Positions 17,259 through 26,870 of a stretch of 64,000 nt of DNA are shown here, piece by piece. Position numbers and translations under genes: made by a program. The notes beneath the pieces were generated by a model. The model was not told the origin of the DNA, searched no databases, and was given only the letters and a program-made list of their open reading frames with translations. The DNA lies in contig JAFDYC010000110.1 of the NCBI GenBank assembly GCA_018267625.1, forward strand, positions 1 through 64,000, written 5' to 3'. This stretch comes from Bacteroidota bacterium (GTDB lineage Bacteria; Bacteroidota; Bacteroidia; Chitinophagales; Chitinophagaceae). Numbering within the stretch: position 1 is the stretch's first letter; every line of letters begins with the position of its first letter.

Positions 17259-18269
17259 ATGGAACCCCAGACCCTCAATCCCGTGGCTACTGATGCCACC
17301 GAAAATATACCCCGGCTCATCGCTGCAATGGAGCGGGTCATACGTGGAAAACGTGCTCAGTTGGAGCAAGTCATTACCGCATTAATTGCCGGCGGCCACA
17401 TCCTGATGGAAGACAACCCCGGCACCGGCAAAACGGTCTTAGCCCGCACATTGGCGCAATGTATTGCTGCACCACAAGCCCCCGGTGCCTTTCCGGAAAT
17501 GAGCTCACAGGCGCTCTTCAAGCGTATTCAATTCACACCGGACCTGCTGCCCATGGACCTTATCGGCACCCACATCTTCGATGAACGCAGCAAGGATTTT
17601 GTCTTTAAAAAAGGGCCACTGTTCTGCAATGTCCTGCTGGCTGATGAAATCAACCGGGCATCACCCAAAGTGCAAAGCGCCCTGCTGGAAGCCATGGCCG
17701 AGCAACAAATCACCAGCGGCGACCAGACCTTAAAGCTGGAACGCATGTTCTTCACCATCGCAACCCAAAACCCAATAGAGATGGAAGGCACATATCCGCT
17801 GCCGGCGGCCCAACTGGATCGTTTTTTCATGAAAATCTATTTCGGCTATGTGGATGAAGAGACGGAGCTGAACATTTATCACGAGTATCGCGACATCGCC
17901 GGCAACCTGGAACACGGCAAGCAAGTGCTGACGCTGGAAAATGTGTTGGCCTTGCAGGATCAGGCAGCCCAGGTGCAGGTGCATGATGAACTGATTCGGG
18001 GTGTGAGCAACATTGTACGAGCCACACGGAGTCATCCGGATATTTCATTAGGAGCTTCCACCCGTGCAGGCATCGCGTTCCTGAAATGCCTTCGTGCCTA
18101 TGCCCTGGTTAAAGGCCGCAGCTTCACGATTGAAGATGATCTGAAAGACCTGGCCCGCCCGGTGCTGGATCACCGCCTGATCTACCGGAACAAAGAAGGC
18201 CTCCATCATGCACTCAACAATATCATCGGTAAAGAAATGGAGCGCCTGGCCCGGCTACGCCTGTTCTGA
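17259..18269 (+). CDS. MoxR family AAA+ ATPase
   Basis: A 336-residue ATPase of the MoxR branch. Walker A is NPGTGKT (~54-59), Walker B LLADEINRASPKVQSALLEAM, sensor 1 IATQNPIEMEGTYPLPAAQLDRF, and a C-terminal lid domain (SLGASTRAG). MoxR proteins act as chaperones that mature metal- or VWA-domain partners. Usual partners (DUF58, BatA/B) are not seen in this window; the next gene is an exported TPR-like protein 61 bp away. The ATG at 17259 is chosen because the 46 codons before it are unlike MoxR. Confidence 0.94.
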   Translation: MEPQTLNPVATDATENIPRLIAAMERVIRGKRAQLEQVITALIAGGHILMEDNPGTGKTVLARTLAQCIAAPQAPGAFPEMSSQALFKRIQFTPDLLPMDLIGTHIFDERSKDFVFKKGPLFCNVLLADEINRASPKVQSALLEAMAEQQITSGDQTLKLERMFFTIATQNPIEMEGTYPLPAAQLDRFFMKIYFGYVDEETELNIYHEYRDIAGNLEHGKQVLTLENVLALQDQAAQVQVHDELIRGVSNIVRATRSHPDISLGASTRAGIAFLKCLRAYALVKGRSFTIEDDLKDLARPVLDHRLIYRNKEGLHHALNNIIGKEMERLARLRLF

Positions 18270-18330
18270 ACCGGATACAGGCATGCCCTTATGCCCTCAG
18301 CGTATTCCCTTGAAAGCCCTATGAGCCCTC

Positions 18331-20358
18331 ATGAAAATCATTAAAGCCTGTGCAGTCCTGTTGTTGTTGCTGTGCGGGCTGGAATTACCGGCACAGGAAA
18401 ACAGCCAGCAAGGGCAGCAGCAGGTGTTTGTGATGCCCAAGCCCCGACGGGTAGGAAATCCCGCTTTGCGCTATGAGGTAGATGCCAAGCGAACCGGCAC
18501 CAACATAAACTCTGATGATGCCCTGCCTCGCTCGCGCGAATTCATCCGCATTGACTCCAGCTATTATGTAGGCTGGATGTACCAGGGCGCTTATAAGTAT
18601 AACCACGCCGCAGATTATGCAGGGTACAAAAACGCCGAAGCACCGCTGGAACGAGCCTTAAAGCAAATCGAGCGCGACTATGCACCGGAACTGCGTACCC
18701 GAACGAAAAATGTGCTGCAATACATTCAGAATTACAACCGGCAAATTGACTATTCCATCATCGTCAATTACCTCAATCAATGCTACCTCAATACCGACCA
18801 GCCGGACAAGGTCTTTGCCCTGATGCACCGCTACCTGAAGTGGGATTTTCAACGCGACTTCTTTGACGCCTATGACTACCTGATGTGGATTACCCACCGC
18901 AATCGCTATTACAATTCAGAGAAATATTTTTTCCTGAAAAATTCTATTGCGGCCAATGAAGCGCTCGCCAACCGTTACCTCGACAGTGCCCTGAACCGCA
19001 TCCGCCGGAATGCCCGGTTCAATGTGGGTATCTACAACCCAGGCTATGATAAGAATGATTACCTCGGCGTGTATCACTACAAGAGCATGCTTTGGGCCTA
19101 TCAATTCAAGATTGATTCCGCAGAACATTACTTCGACCTGCTGCGCAACACACCCTTTTTCCCACACAACAACTACGCAACCTTTAAATCCGTCATCGGT
19201 GATTTTGCTGCCGCAGAAGCAGAATATGGGCTGGCCCGCGACCAGGACCCGGGCGACAAGCGCTTGCAGGAATGGGCTTATTACAGTTCTATCCTCGACA
19301 TCTACAAGGGCCTTCCCAAGCGAGGCGAACTGCTGATGAAGGATATGATCATGGCCAATGGATCCACACCGGGCTTTGGTTGGTACAACATCGCAGAAGC
19401 CCGCTGCCTGCATTATGATGGCCAGATTTCAGAAAGCGAACGACACAATGAACGCGCAGCTTCCTTCAAGGAATTGCATATCGGCACCACGCTCAGCCAA
19501 AGCCAATATGACTTCTCCATCCAGCTCATCAAGCTGATTAATATGGAATCGAATTACGAGTTGCAGCGCTTTGAAAATAATAGCTGGTGGTTTAGCCCGG
19601 GCACACTTTCCACCATGTCCAAACTAATGGCCGAGCGCTACATGCAGGAATTTCTCATCATCAATTCCTTTGCCCAAAACCCCGAACGAGACCAGGTTAT
19701 CTACCGGCTTTTTTCTACCGAAAGCACCATCAGTTGGGATGAAGTATTCCAGCTTGTAAAGAATTTTTCTGCCCAATTTTTCATTAAAAAATTCAAAGCT
19801 TCTGCGGAGAATGACCCGCGTCCGGCTATTCGGAAATACTTCCGCCTCACGGTGGCCCGCTTGCAGGTGCAGGAAGGAAATTTTAAAGAAGCCCAACCTG
19901 AATTGCTTCGCCTGACCCAGGACCCTACTGTGGACAAAACCTATGAAAAACTGTACCTGGCGCGGTGTTACGAAGCGCTTGCCCGCTGTGCCGATGGCCT
20001 GAATCAAACAGCGCAACGCGATGTATGGCTCTATCGCCTCTTCCAGATTTATCCACAGCTTATTCCTTTTTCGGGATTGAAGATGCCCATGCAACTGCAG
20101 GTGACGGGTCCGGCAGATGAGGCAGTGTTGGCCCGGCTCAAGGATTGCAACCTGGATTTCCAAGCAGCAGGTGCAGGCCTCACTGCCCGGCTCCGTTTCC
20201 AACGTCAGGGCAGCTTCCGTTTCGTCACGTATTCCGTGCTGGACCGTCAGGGGCACTACGTGGTGCCGGAGCAGCGCTATGGCTATAGCAAGGATGTAAA
20301 TGTGGCCGGTGTCTCACTCGCGCTCAGGCTCTTTGGTGTAGGAGGCTTGCCTAAGTAA
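18331..20358 (+). CDS. Exported TPR-like protein of unknown function
   Basis: I do not recognise a named family. The 675-residue product has a clear signal peptide (LLLLLCGLELPAQ) and, through about residues 75-580, many helical repeats of TPR/SEL-like character (APLERALKQIERDY, EAEYGLARDQDPGDKRLQEW, ARCLHYDGQISESERHNERA, EGNFKEAQPELLRL). It is rich in Tyr, Asn and Arg. The C-terminal ~70 residues look like beta strands. It probably lies in the periplasm or on the outer membrane and is likely co-transcribed with the MoxR gene. It may be a client or partner of that ATPase (inference). Confidence 0.75.
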   Translation: MKIIKACAVLLLLLCGLELPAQENSQQGQQQVFVMPKPRRVGNPALRYEVDAKRTGTNINSDDALPRSREFIRIDSSYYVGWMYQGAYKYNHAADYAGYKNAEAPLERALKQIERDYAPELRTRTKNVLQYIQNYNRQIDYSIIVNYLNQCYLNTDQPDKVFALMHRYLKWDFQRDFFDAYDYLMWITHRNRYYNSEKYFFLKNSIAANEALANRYLDSALNRIRRNARFNVGIYNPGYDKNDYLGVYHYKSMLWAYQFKIDSAEHYFDLLRNTPFFPHNNYATFKSVIGDFAAAEAEYGLARDQDPGDKRLQEWAYYSSILDIYKGLPKRGELLMKDMIMANGSTPGFGWYNIAEARCLHYDGQISESERHNERAASFKELHIGTTLSQSQYDFSIQLIKLINMESNYELQRFENNSWWFSPGTLSTMSKLMAERYMQEFLIINSFAQNPERDQVIYRLFSTESTISWDEVFQLVKNFSAQFFIKKFKASAENDPRPAIRKYFRLTVARLQVQEGNFKEAQPELLRLTQDPTVDKTYEKLYLARCYEALARCADGLNQTAQRDVWLYRLFQIYPQLIPFSGLKMPMQLQVTGPADEAVLARLKDCNLDFQAAGAGLTARLRFQRQGSFRFVTYSVLDRQGHYVVPEQRYGYSKDVNVAGVSLALRLFGVGGLPK

Positions 20359-20378
20359 GAAACGGATGCTTCTGCGGA

Positions 20379-22631
20379 TTACTGGAGCAGGATGCGTTGT
20401 TCCAACTTCAATTTCAGGCCATAGAGTTTCAGAAAATAAATCCCGCGTGCCAGCCCTGCCGTTGCGATTTCAGTCCTTCCGGCAATATATCCGCGCAGGA
20501 CGACCTGTCCTTGAGTATTCAGCAGGCTGAAGCTGAGGTTGCCGATGCTGTCGGGTATCTGAATCTGTAACGATTGGCCCGCCGGTACCGGTGCAATGCT
20601 CAGCACTTGTGCGACGGGCGGAGGCGGTGGTGGCACCTGCAGGGTGTCGCTATGAAGGATGCTGAAGTTGACTTTATTGATGTTGAAAAACACATTGTCC
20701 CTGCCCTTTACCTTAATTCGGGCCTGATGGGTGGTGGGCGGATTCGGCAGCCAGAGCGCTTCAACGCCATCATTGTCAGTGGCCGCTAATAGTGTGTCGG
20801 GATAGCTGTAACCCCCATCCACAGAAAGCAGGATGTCCACTTTTGTACAGGAGATAGGTGCCTGGTCGGTGCCGGCTATATCCCATTGAATCACTTGCAG
20901 GCTGCGCCCCAAAACGGTATCCGGCGTGCTGAATGATTCTACCTGGAACAGGGTAGGTGTTTGTACCACATGCAATGTGATCCGGTCGTCCGGGAAATTA
21001 AAATTGCCCCAGCCAGCCAGGATGTCGCGCTCTGTAAGGCCGAAGTGCATGTCCCGGGCAGTGTCCGGCAATTTTTCTCCCGGTGTGCTCAGCCCATTGA
21101 GCAACCGGTTTAATGCAGGAAAGACCCGCGTGCGCGAAGAGTCGGGCAGAAACGAACGGAAGAGAGGGCCTTGTGTGTAGGTCAGTGCAAGGCTTTTACC
21201 GAAATCAATGCCGCCCGCATCACGTTGCTCCCAGCAATAGTGAAGGGTGTCTGCTGTGTTGTCTGAAGCAAGCGGTGCTGTCAGTTCAAAAGGTGTTTTG
21301 TAAGGGATAAAATATTCTGCTGAAAAAGGCTCCAGAGTGGCGTTTGTGCTGTTGGGTGTTGGTTGTACGTCCGGGCAGCTACGGCCCGTGCCCGAGGTGA
21401 TATACTGGCTGATTTGTTCCAGCGATGCGGAATGGAAATAAGGGTCACTATGAGCCTGAAAATCGTTGCCGCCACCACAAATACCGGCATACGCCATAAT
21501 GGTGCTGCCAGCTCCTGGCTCAAATGAGATGCTGCGTACACCATTGCCGGCACAAGAGCCCGTGCTGGCATTAAACGTATGCCCGGCACCAAACTGATGC
21601 CCCATTTCGTGCGCCACATAATCTATATCGAAGGCATCGCCCACCGGCGAAGCGCTGCCGGTCACGCCGCGGGCTTTCCGGAGGTTGTCGCACACACAAC
21701 CCTGGTAGGCAATGCCGCCTCCTCCGGTGCTGAAGACATGGCCGATGTCGTAGTTCGCAGTTCCGATGCGGGCATCTATGATTGCCTGATTTTGGCTCAG
21801 CATGATGCCCCCATTGTTGTTGGTGTAGGCGCTGGGGTCGGTGTTGAAGATGAGTGTGTCTTCGTTTGCAATCAGCTTCATACTTACCGAAAGTTCGCGT
21901 TCATACACGCCATTCACGCGGTTGATCGTGGTGAGCATTTTGGCCAGCACATCTGCGCGGGAAGCGCCGACACCCGCTACGGTGCTGCAATATTCAAACG
22001 TAGCTGCCAGCGCTAAACGGTAGGTTTTGCTTTGGGTTCCGTTGGTGCGTGCTGCATTTCCAGATTCAGGTGCCGGCTGGCTGAAAGGCTCATCTTCTGC
22101 AGCGCAAAACATACGCTCATTCAATGGGCGCTGGTAATCCTGGCGGAAATAAACCAGGTAGGCACCATCAGGACGTTGGTGATAGGGGTCAATGAGGTAG
22201 CACTGATCCCCATCAAAGACCAGTGCATGAAAGCCATATGGGGTGTAGTCCAACTTGGCAGTAACCCAGGGGTTGTCGAGAGCTTCGGCGGTGAAGGTTT
22301 TCAATTCAGGATGCCGGGCCGCAAGATCCGCTTCCATGGCCGGTGTCTGCCAGATACGGAAGTGCCGTAGGCTGCCATTGGCCTGCGGCAAAGAGATAAT
22401 GCCTGCCTGCCGGTAATCTGTGGACACCTGTGCCAGAAAGGTGTTTAAGCTGTCTTCGCTGGTCAGGAAGATGCGATATCGCGCGGGGTTCAATGAGGGC
22501 TTTCCGTGGCTGGTTTCAAAGCCAGGCGCTGCTTCGCGCCAAAATGCAGCCTGTGGGTGCGCTGGAAGAACGGAGGAAAACAGGAGCATGAAAAGGACAG
22601 TAAGGGCTGCCGGTTTCAGAAATGGGCGCAT
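20379..22631 (-). CDS. Reprolysin-like zinc metallopeptidase with T9SS sorting domain
   Basis: A 750-residue secreted protease. The signal peptide covers ~1-25, and a propeptide-like region runs to ~200. The catalytic domain holds the extended zinc motif HEMGHQFGAGH (H341, E342, H345, H351) and the Met-turn-like IMAYAGICGG, placing it with the reprolysin (M12B)-like metzincins. The C-terminal half carries Ig/fibronectin-like strands, and the last ~80 residues are a type A T9SS sorting domain (LLNTQGQVVLRG, GLARGIYFLKLY, RILLQ). The gene is convergent with the TPR-like gene and divergent from tsaE. Confidence 0.93.
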   Translation of the reverse strand: MRPFLKPAALTVLFMLLFSSVLPAHPQAAFWREAAPGFETSHGKPSLNPARYRIFLTSEDSLNTFLAQVSTDYRQAGIISLPQANGSLRHFRIWQTPAMEADLAARHPELKTFTAEALDNPWVTAKLDYTPYGFHALVFDGDQCYLIDPYHQRPDGAYLVYFRQDYQRPLNERMFCAAEDEPFSQPAPESGNAARTNGTQSKTYRLALAATFEYCSTVAGVGASRADVLAKMLTTINRVNGVYERELSVSMKLIANEDTLIFNTDPSAYTNNNGGIMLSQNQAIIDARIGTANYDIGHVFSTGGGGIAYQGCVCDNLRKARGVTGSASPVGDAFDIDYVAHEMGHQFGAGHTFNASTGSCAGNGVRSISFEPGAGSTIMAYAGICGGGNDFQAHSDPYFHSASLEQISQYITSGTGRSCPDVQPTPNSTNATLEPFSAEYFIPYKTPFELTAPLASDNTADTLHYCWEQRDAGGIDFGKSLALTYTQGPLFRSFLPDSSRTRVFPALNRLLNGLSTPGEKLPDTARDMHFGLTERDILAGWGNFNFPDDRITLHVVQTPTLFQVESFSTPDTVLGRSLQVIQWDIAGTDQAPISCTKVDILLSVDGGYSYPDTLLAATDNDGVEALWLPNPPTTHQARIKVKGRDNVFFNINKVNFSILHSDTLQVPPPPPPVAQVLSIAPVPAGQSLQIQIPDSIGNLSFSLLNTQGQVVLRGYIAGRTEIATAGLARGIYFLKLYGLKLKLEQRILLQ

Positions 22632-22705
22632 CCGACAAAGGTAACCGGAGGGGAAACCCGGGCCTTGTTGGGGGCGGTGTACGAGACTCTTCTTGCGGCT
22701 GAGTG

Positions 22706-22734
22706 TTGCATCGTCGGGCTGGCTTCTACATTTG
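22706..22734 (+). promoter_or_regulatory. Two-box Bacteroidota promoter of tsaE
   Basis: TTG at 22706-22708, an 18-nt spacer, then TACATTTG at 22727-22734 fits the TTG-N17-23-TAnnTTTG promoter. The start codon follows 7 nt later. This is the clearest two-box promoter in the window. Confidence 0.6.
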
Positions 22735-22741
22735 CTTCTTC

Positions 22742-23200
22742 ATGAGTATGCCTTTCCAGATTTCTTTCGGAAAAGACACCCTTGCAGATGCTGCCAGGCA
22801 GTTTTGGACTTGGGCACAAGGCGTGCGGGTCATCAGCTTTTACGGGGGTCTGGGTGCAGGGAAAACTACCTTCATTCATGCCCTCTGCGAAGTGCTGGGT
22901 GTGGCGGATACGGTGTCCTCTCCCACATTTGCGCTGATCAATGAATACCGCTATCCAGAGCCTGACGGGGCGGAAGGCCTCATCTACCACATGGATTGGT
23001 ATCGCCTGAGCGGCCCTGATGAAGCGATGGATGCCGGCATGGAAGATGCGTTGATGCAGCCGGATGCCCGTTGCTTTGTGGAATGGCCGGAACGGGCAGA
23101 GCAGTTGCTCGCGATGAAGCATATCCGGGTGAAGCTAACGGTACAAGAAAACGACCTGCGCTTGCTGGAGACGCAGGTCGTTGAAGCCGCCCATTCCTGA
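22742..23200 (+). CDS. tsaE: tRNA threonylcarbamoyladenosine biosynthesis ATPase
   Basis: Essential partner of TsaB and TsaD in making t6A37 on ANN-decoding tRNAs. The 152-residue protein has Walker A in GGLGAGKTTF, switch residues TVSSPTFALINEY, and the HMDWYRL and FVEWPERAE blocks typical of TsaE. Start is the ATG at 22742, with a second in-frame ATG at 22748; upstream codons overlap the promoter. Confidence 0.95.
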   Translation: MSMPFQISFGKDTLADAARQFWTWAQGVRVISFYGGLGAGKTTFIHALCEVLGVADTVSSPTFALINEYRYPEPDGAEGLIYHMDWYRLSGPDEAMDAGMEDALMQPDARCFVEWPERAEQLLAMKHIRVKLTVQENDLRLLETQVVEAAHS

Positions 23201-23217
23201 AGGGGCTAAGCTAAAAA

Positions 23218-23715
23218 TCAATGTTCATCGGCGCTGGGGCCATACATGCCCGGTACGGGTGCATTGTTGAGCCGCAGATAAACGGAAAGTTGTCCGCGAT
23301 GGTGGATGAAATGATTGATGGCAGCGCTTCGAATCATGGCGGCTTTGGGGAGGCTTGCGATAATATGATCTCCTGCCCGCATGGCCCAGATTTGCATCAT
23401 GCGCTCTTTGTCGGCTTCTTGCAGGGCGCTAAGTGATGCGGCTAATTCTTCATCGAAGCGTTGCAGCAATTCCGCTCTGCTTGTAGGTATAAAGGGGGCA
23501 TAGGTTCCAGATGCGAAATCCAGCTCATCGGTATTCAGGATGAGTGCAGGCCAGCCGGTGAGTTGGGCAATATGGCCGGCAAGCCTGCCCATGCGAGTGC
23601 TTTTTTCGTGTGGGGCATACTCGAATTGCTCTTCGGGAATTCGCTCAAACATCTTGCGGGTGTTGGCTGCCTCGTGTTGTAGTTCGGCGACTAAGGCATA
23701 GTTGTGTTCGCTCAT
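23218..23715 (-). CDS. DinB-superfamily protein
   Basis: A 165-residue four-helix-bundle protein. The metal-binding histidine pattern of DinB/YfiT proteins is present: one in MGRLAGHIAQLTGW and two in INHFIHHRGQLSVYLR. Members include thiol-dependent transferases and damage-induced proteins; the substrate cannot be predicted. It converges on tsaE and has a TACATTTG box upstream. Confidence 0.9.
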   Translation of the reverse strand: MSEHNYALVAELQHEAANTRKMFERIPEEQFEYAPHEKSTRMGRLAGHIAQLTGWPALILNTDELDFASGTYAPFIPTSRAELLQRFDEELAASLSALQEADKERMMQIWAMRAGDHIIASLPKAAMIRSAAINHFIHHRGQLSVYLRLNNAPVPGMYGPSADEH

Positions 23716-23749
23716 GTTGTTGATTTTGGAGTGGAGGATTGTAGCGGGG

Positions 23750-23757
23750 CAAATGTA
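23750..23757 (-). promoter_or_regulatory. -7 box upstream of the DinB-like gene
   Basis: TACATTTG on the minus strand, 34 nt before the start codon; no clear -33 TTG. Confidence 0.45.
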
Positions 23758-23850
23758 GCAGGAGCAGTCAGCCGCGCCAGTGGGTGTGGATGGCTTTGTG
23801 CTGATGAGCGCTTTGTGATTTTCTATGGCTATGTGTGTAGCGTAGCGTCT

Positions 23851-23934
23851 TCCGGGAAGGGTTGCATAGTGAAATATCGCCGAAGTGTGCGATGCAACGG
23901 ATGACGGGCAGCGAAATATTGCTGATAAAAAAAG
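23851..23934 (+). repeat. Dispersed intergenic repeat, copy B
   Basis: About 84 bp aligned with copy A: TCCGGG start, GAAATAT, core GTGCGATGCAACGGATG (23887-23903), CGGGCAGCGAAATATTGCTG and a TAAAAAAAG end. It sits directly beyond the terminator of the leftward gene at 23977, as copy A does for ahcY. Confidence 0.65.
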
Positions 23935-23956
23935 AACGCACCCGGAGATGCGTTCT
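23927..23956 (-). terminator. Intrinsic terminator of the leftward T9SS gene
   Basis: On the minus strand an AGAACGCA / TGCGTTCT stem with an 8-nt loop is followed by a run of T (plus-strand A-run 23927-23932), 20 bp after the stop codon. Confidence 0.85.
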
Positions 23957-23976
23957 GAAAGGAGCAGGATAGAGAC

Positions 23977-25305
23977 TTATTGCAAAATGACTTTGACGCT
24001 GCCCCAGTCTATACCATCGTCCACACGGATGAGATAGGTACCGGCAGGGAGGTTGGTTTTGATACGGAAGCGGTTGTCGCCTTGCTGTGTGTGGAAGTTT
24101 TGGGTAGCTACGATGCGGCCGTTGAGGTCTATGACGCGGGCCTTGAGATGGGCTGGGCGGCTGAGGACACAGCTCAGGTCAAAGTAACCCTGGCTGGCGG
24201 GGTTGACGACCTGCAAGGGCAAAGCACCGGCTCGGAAGCTGCCAACACTTTCCGTCCAGGAATAAAACTTCCAGGCATTGATGTCGTAGAGTCCGTAACA
24301 GTGGTAGCCGGCAGTGTCAAAGGCCGTGGAGTCAAATGTGATGTAGTATGTGGAAGAAGATCTAAAGCCGGAATGTGCTACAGTAGCTGTGTTGCCTGAG
24401 ATGGTGACGGATGCACTGTTCACGACGATGGTGTCTGTTACATTAAGATTAGAGTCGACAATATAGATGTTGCCCGTGCCCGCAGTCACTTGCTTATCGA
24501 AAGTCATGGACACTATAGCTGTAGGACCAACACCAGTAGCACCATTAGCTGGCGTTACCGAAACGAGGTTGGGGCGTAGCGAAGAGGAAATGATGAATTG
24601 TACGCTGAAGCTATCCACAGCCAAGCCGTCATCCGAGCCGAGAATATTGGGGTCTGACCAGCGGATGATGAGTTTGGCACCACTGGGAATGCTGAGGTTG
24701 ATAGTGCCTGTACGGATGGTGTTGTTGCCTGCTGCGTTGCCATCCAAAGCGCCGCCCGTTGCGCCCATGTTGGGGGTGTAGAGGGAGAGGGCAGTATCAA
24801 CCGTCCAGACAGTAGGTGATGTCGTGTCGCCGAGGGAGTCAGCATTGATGCTGTATTCAAAAACCAGGGAGTCGAGGTTTGTACGTCCTGTGCTGCCCAT
24901 GCGCCATTGTTCGCCGCGGTAGCGAATGCTGAAGCCGGAAATCGTACTGCCGGTATTGTTTACGAAAGCTGCGCCAAAGTGTGGGGAAACGGAGCCGGAA
25001 GCCAGGGTGCCTAATGCCCGTTCTGTGCTGCCGGTGCTGCCATAGCTGTAAGTGTCGCCGGAATTACTGTAGCCATAGTCGCCTACATAATCATTCCCAT
25101 TGCGGGTGCTGCTGCTGCCAAATTCCCAAATCAGCCAGCCTGATGGCAGGTTGGTGCTACCATGGAAGCCGGAACCGGAATAGGAAGTGGTGTCTAAAGC
25201 ATCGAAATTTTGGGAATAGCTGAGCGAGCTACTCGTGATGGAAATCTGAGCCTGCCCGATCAGGGCCGTTCCGCAGGCAGCAAGAAGGAGTAAGAATCTT
25301 TTCAT
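23977..25305 (-). CDS. Secreted Ig-like (Big_5) protein with T9SS sorting domain
   Basis: A 442-residue secreted protein. Signal peptide MKRFLLLLAACGTALIGQAQ, then a Ser/Gly/Asn/Thr-rich beta-sandwich region (~20-235). A SbsA-type Ig-like domain (~245-340) follows, with the typical VSVTPANGATGVGPT opening and SMTFDKQVTAGTGNIYI. A type A T9SS sorting domain ends the protein (VIDLNGRIVATQNF, LPAGTYLIRVDDG). The function is unknown, perhaps adhesion or matrix. The ATG at 25305 is used; the longer frame starts with TTG. It is the last gene of a leftward set with the DUF5689 lipoprotein and TonB receptor, but separated from them by a strong terminator. Confidence 0.87.
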   Translation of the reverse strand: MKRFLLLLAACGTALIGQAQISITSSSLSYSQNFDALDTTSYSGSGFHGSTNLPSGWLIWEFGSSSTRNGNDYVGDYGYSNSGDTYSYGSTGSTERALGTLASGSVSPHFGAAFVNNTGSTISGFSIRYRGEQWRMGSTGRTNLDSLVFEYSINADSLGDTTSPTVWTVDTALSLYTPNMGATGGALDGNAAGNNTIRTGTINLSIPSGAKLIIRWSDPNILGSDDGLAVDSFSVQFIISSSLRPNLVSVTPANGATGVGPTAIVSMTFDKQVTAGTGNIYIVDSNLNVTDTIVVNSASVTISGNTATVAHSGFRSSSTYYITFDSTAFDTAGYHCYGLYDINAWKFYSWTESVGSFRAGALPLQVVNPASQGYFDLSCVLSRPAHLKARVIDLNGRIVATQNFHTQQGDNRFRIKTNLPAGTYLIRVDDGIDWGSVKVILQ

Positions 25306-25369
25306 AGGATTCAAAAAATTTTTGTGATGCTAATATCCTTTTTTTAACGGGAAGGCGGCTTTGCAATTC

Positions 25370-25403
25370 AAAAAAAATCCGCTCAGGCATGGCCTGAGCG
25401 GAT
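25370..25403 (-). terminator. Intrinsic terminator of the DUF5689 lipoprotein gene
   Basis: Perfect 12-bp stem ATCCGCTCAGGC / GCCTGAGCGGAT with a 3-nt loop, followed on the minus strand by an eight-base T-run. Confidence 0.92.
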
Positions 25404-25424
25404 GAAATACGATATTGTTTTCAC

Positions 25425-26828
25425 TCAATTCGACATCACACTCACATCATCAAGTTCCCAGGTTGTGCTGTGTTCTGTGCCCGAGCTCGGGTCGGCTCCT
25501 TCATACTTAAAAGCGATGTACACATTGCCCGTAAAGGAACTCAGGCTCACATTACCGGATGGCGTGAAAGCACTGTAACCACTGGGAGAAGAAGGGGCCA
25601 GTGTCGGGTTAAGTTGTGTCCAGGTAGCCGTTGAAAAATTGCTGCCATTGAAATTGCTGCTGGCATACACTTTCAGCGTTGCTCCATTATCATACCCGTT
25701 GGCACTTCTGAAGGAAAGCATAGGATTCACCTTCCCGGTCAGGTTGATGGCCGGTGTAACGAGCCAGGAGATAACACTGTTTTGGTTGGTGTTGTAGGCA
25801 GACATTTTTGCGAAGACATTGGTGCTGCCACTGATGACCGAAAAGATCCACTTCTTGCCCCCGGCTTCTGCGTAATTGCTCCAGCCTGTCAAGTTGATAT
25901 CTGTATTGCTGGCACCCCCGCTAAAATTTTCAGAGAACAGCACAGAGCCAGTAGAAACGGCACCACAACGCGGGCCGTAGAAGCGAACATCTGTAGTGTC
26001 TCGGAGGATAAGTTGCGGGGTAGTCTTGTAAATCGTGTAAATGCCAGATATTTTTCCTTTCCCGAAAGGGAGATTCTGAGCGTGGAACGAGGCATGGTTG
26101 TCGGTGCGAACGGCCATCATGCCAGTGGGTGTGGTGTTGCCTACATACAGGTTGGAACCGCAGGTCCAGATATAGCGGTTGGTCGCATCGGTGGGGGAGG
26201 CGTAGGTATGGAGGGTATCACCAAACTGTACGCTGTCGGCAATAGTCACCAGGCGGCACAAGAGCGTGATGTCAGCATTGGCTGTGTAGTTACGGGCCGC
26301 ATTAAATGAAACGACTGTATCCTTCACTTCATTGCCCATTGTGGCCCCGATGATGTGCTGGTCTATGGCTTGGCCATTCAGGCCCAGGGGTGCAGCTTGC
26401 TCGCTGATGCCGCCGCTGATGCAGGGAGTGCCGGTGCCGGAATTGTAACTCAGGTACATACCCTTCAGACGCACATAAAGTTTTCGCCCCACGGGATAAC
26501 GGTTGTAGAGGCTATAAGCATCAATGTATATCTGAATGCCCCCGCTGCTGTCCTGAGCGTAGATGGATTTGTAGATGTTGCCGCTGCGGTCATCTGCATT
26601 CACAATCACGGTTAGTGTCAGGTCCTGAGTGATGAGCAGGGTGTCTAAGCTGCCGCCGGTATAGGGCCGCATGTTGAGCAGGCTGCGGATGTTGATGGCA
26701 GAGTCGCCGGCAGGGAGGCCCGGGTCATAGCCGCTGAGGTCGGCAGGCTGGTCAAATGATTTTTTTAGACAGCCGCTGAGCAGCCCGCCGGCAAGGATTG
26801 CCAGAAAAAGGAGTCGAAGCTTATTCAC
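25425..26828 (-). CDS. DUF5689 domain lipoprotein
   Basis: A 467-residue lipoprotein with GTG start, signal peptide and lipobox LLSGC. The first ~260 residues fit DUF5689, an OB-fold-like domain found in Bacteroidota next to TonB receptors (TVIVNADDRSGNIYKSIYAQD, GGIQIYIDAYSLYNRYPVG). The C-terminal ~170 residues resemble a choice-of-anchor-J/cleaved-adhesin beta-sandwich (SVLFSENFSGG, LTGWSNYAEAGGKKW, WELDDVSVM). It likely sits on the outer membrane and works with the TonB receptor encoded 42 bp upstream, in place of a SusD protein (inference). Confidence 0.88.
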   Translation of the reverse strand: MNKLRLLFLAILAGGLLSGCLKKSFDQPADLSGYDPGLPAGDSAINIRSLLNMRPYTGGSLDTLLITQDLTLTVIVNADDRSGNIYKSIYAQDSSGGIQIYIDAYSLYNRYPVGRKLYVRLKGMYLSYNSGTGTPCISGGISEQAAPLGLNGQAIDQHIIGATMGNEVKDTVVSFNAARNYTANADITLLCRLVTIADSVQFGDTLHTYASPTDATNRYIWTCGSNLYVGNTTPTGMMAVRTDNHASFHAQNLPFGKGKISGIYTIYKTTPQLILRDTTDVRFYGPRCGAVSTGSVLFSENFSGGASNTDINLTGWSNYAEAGGKKWIFSVISGSTNVFAKMSAYNTNQNSVISWLVTPAINLTGKVNPMLSFRSANGYDNGATLKVYASSNFNGSNFSTATWTQLNPTLAPSSPSGYSAFTPSGNVSLSSFTGNVYIAFKYEGADPSSGTEHSTTWELDDVSVMSN

Positions 26829-26870
26829 TTGTTTCGATTGAATTTTTAAGAAATAGTGGTAGGAAGATGT

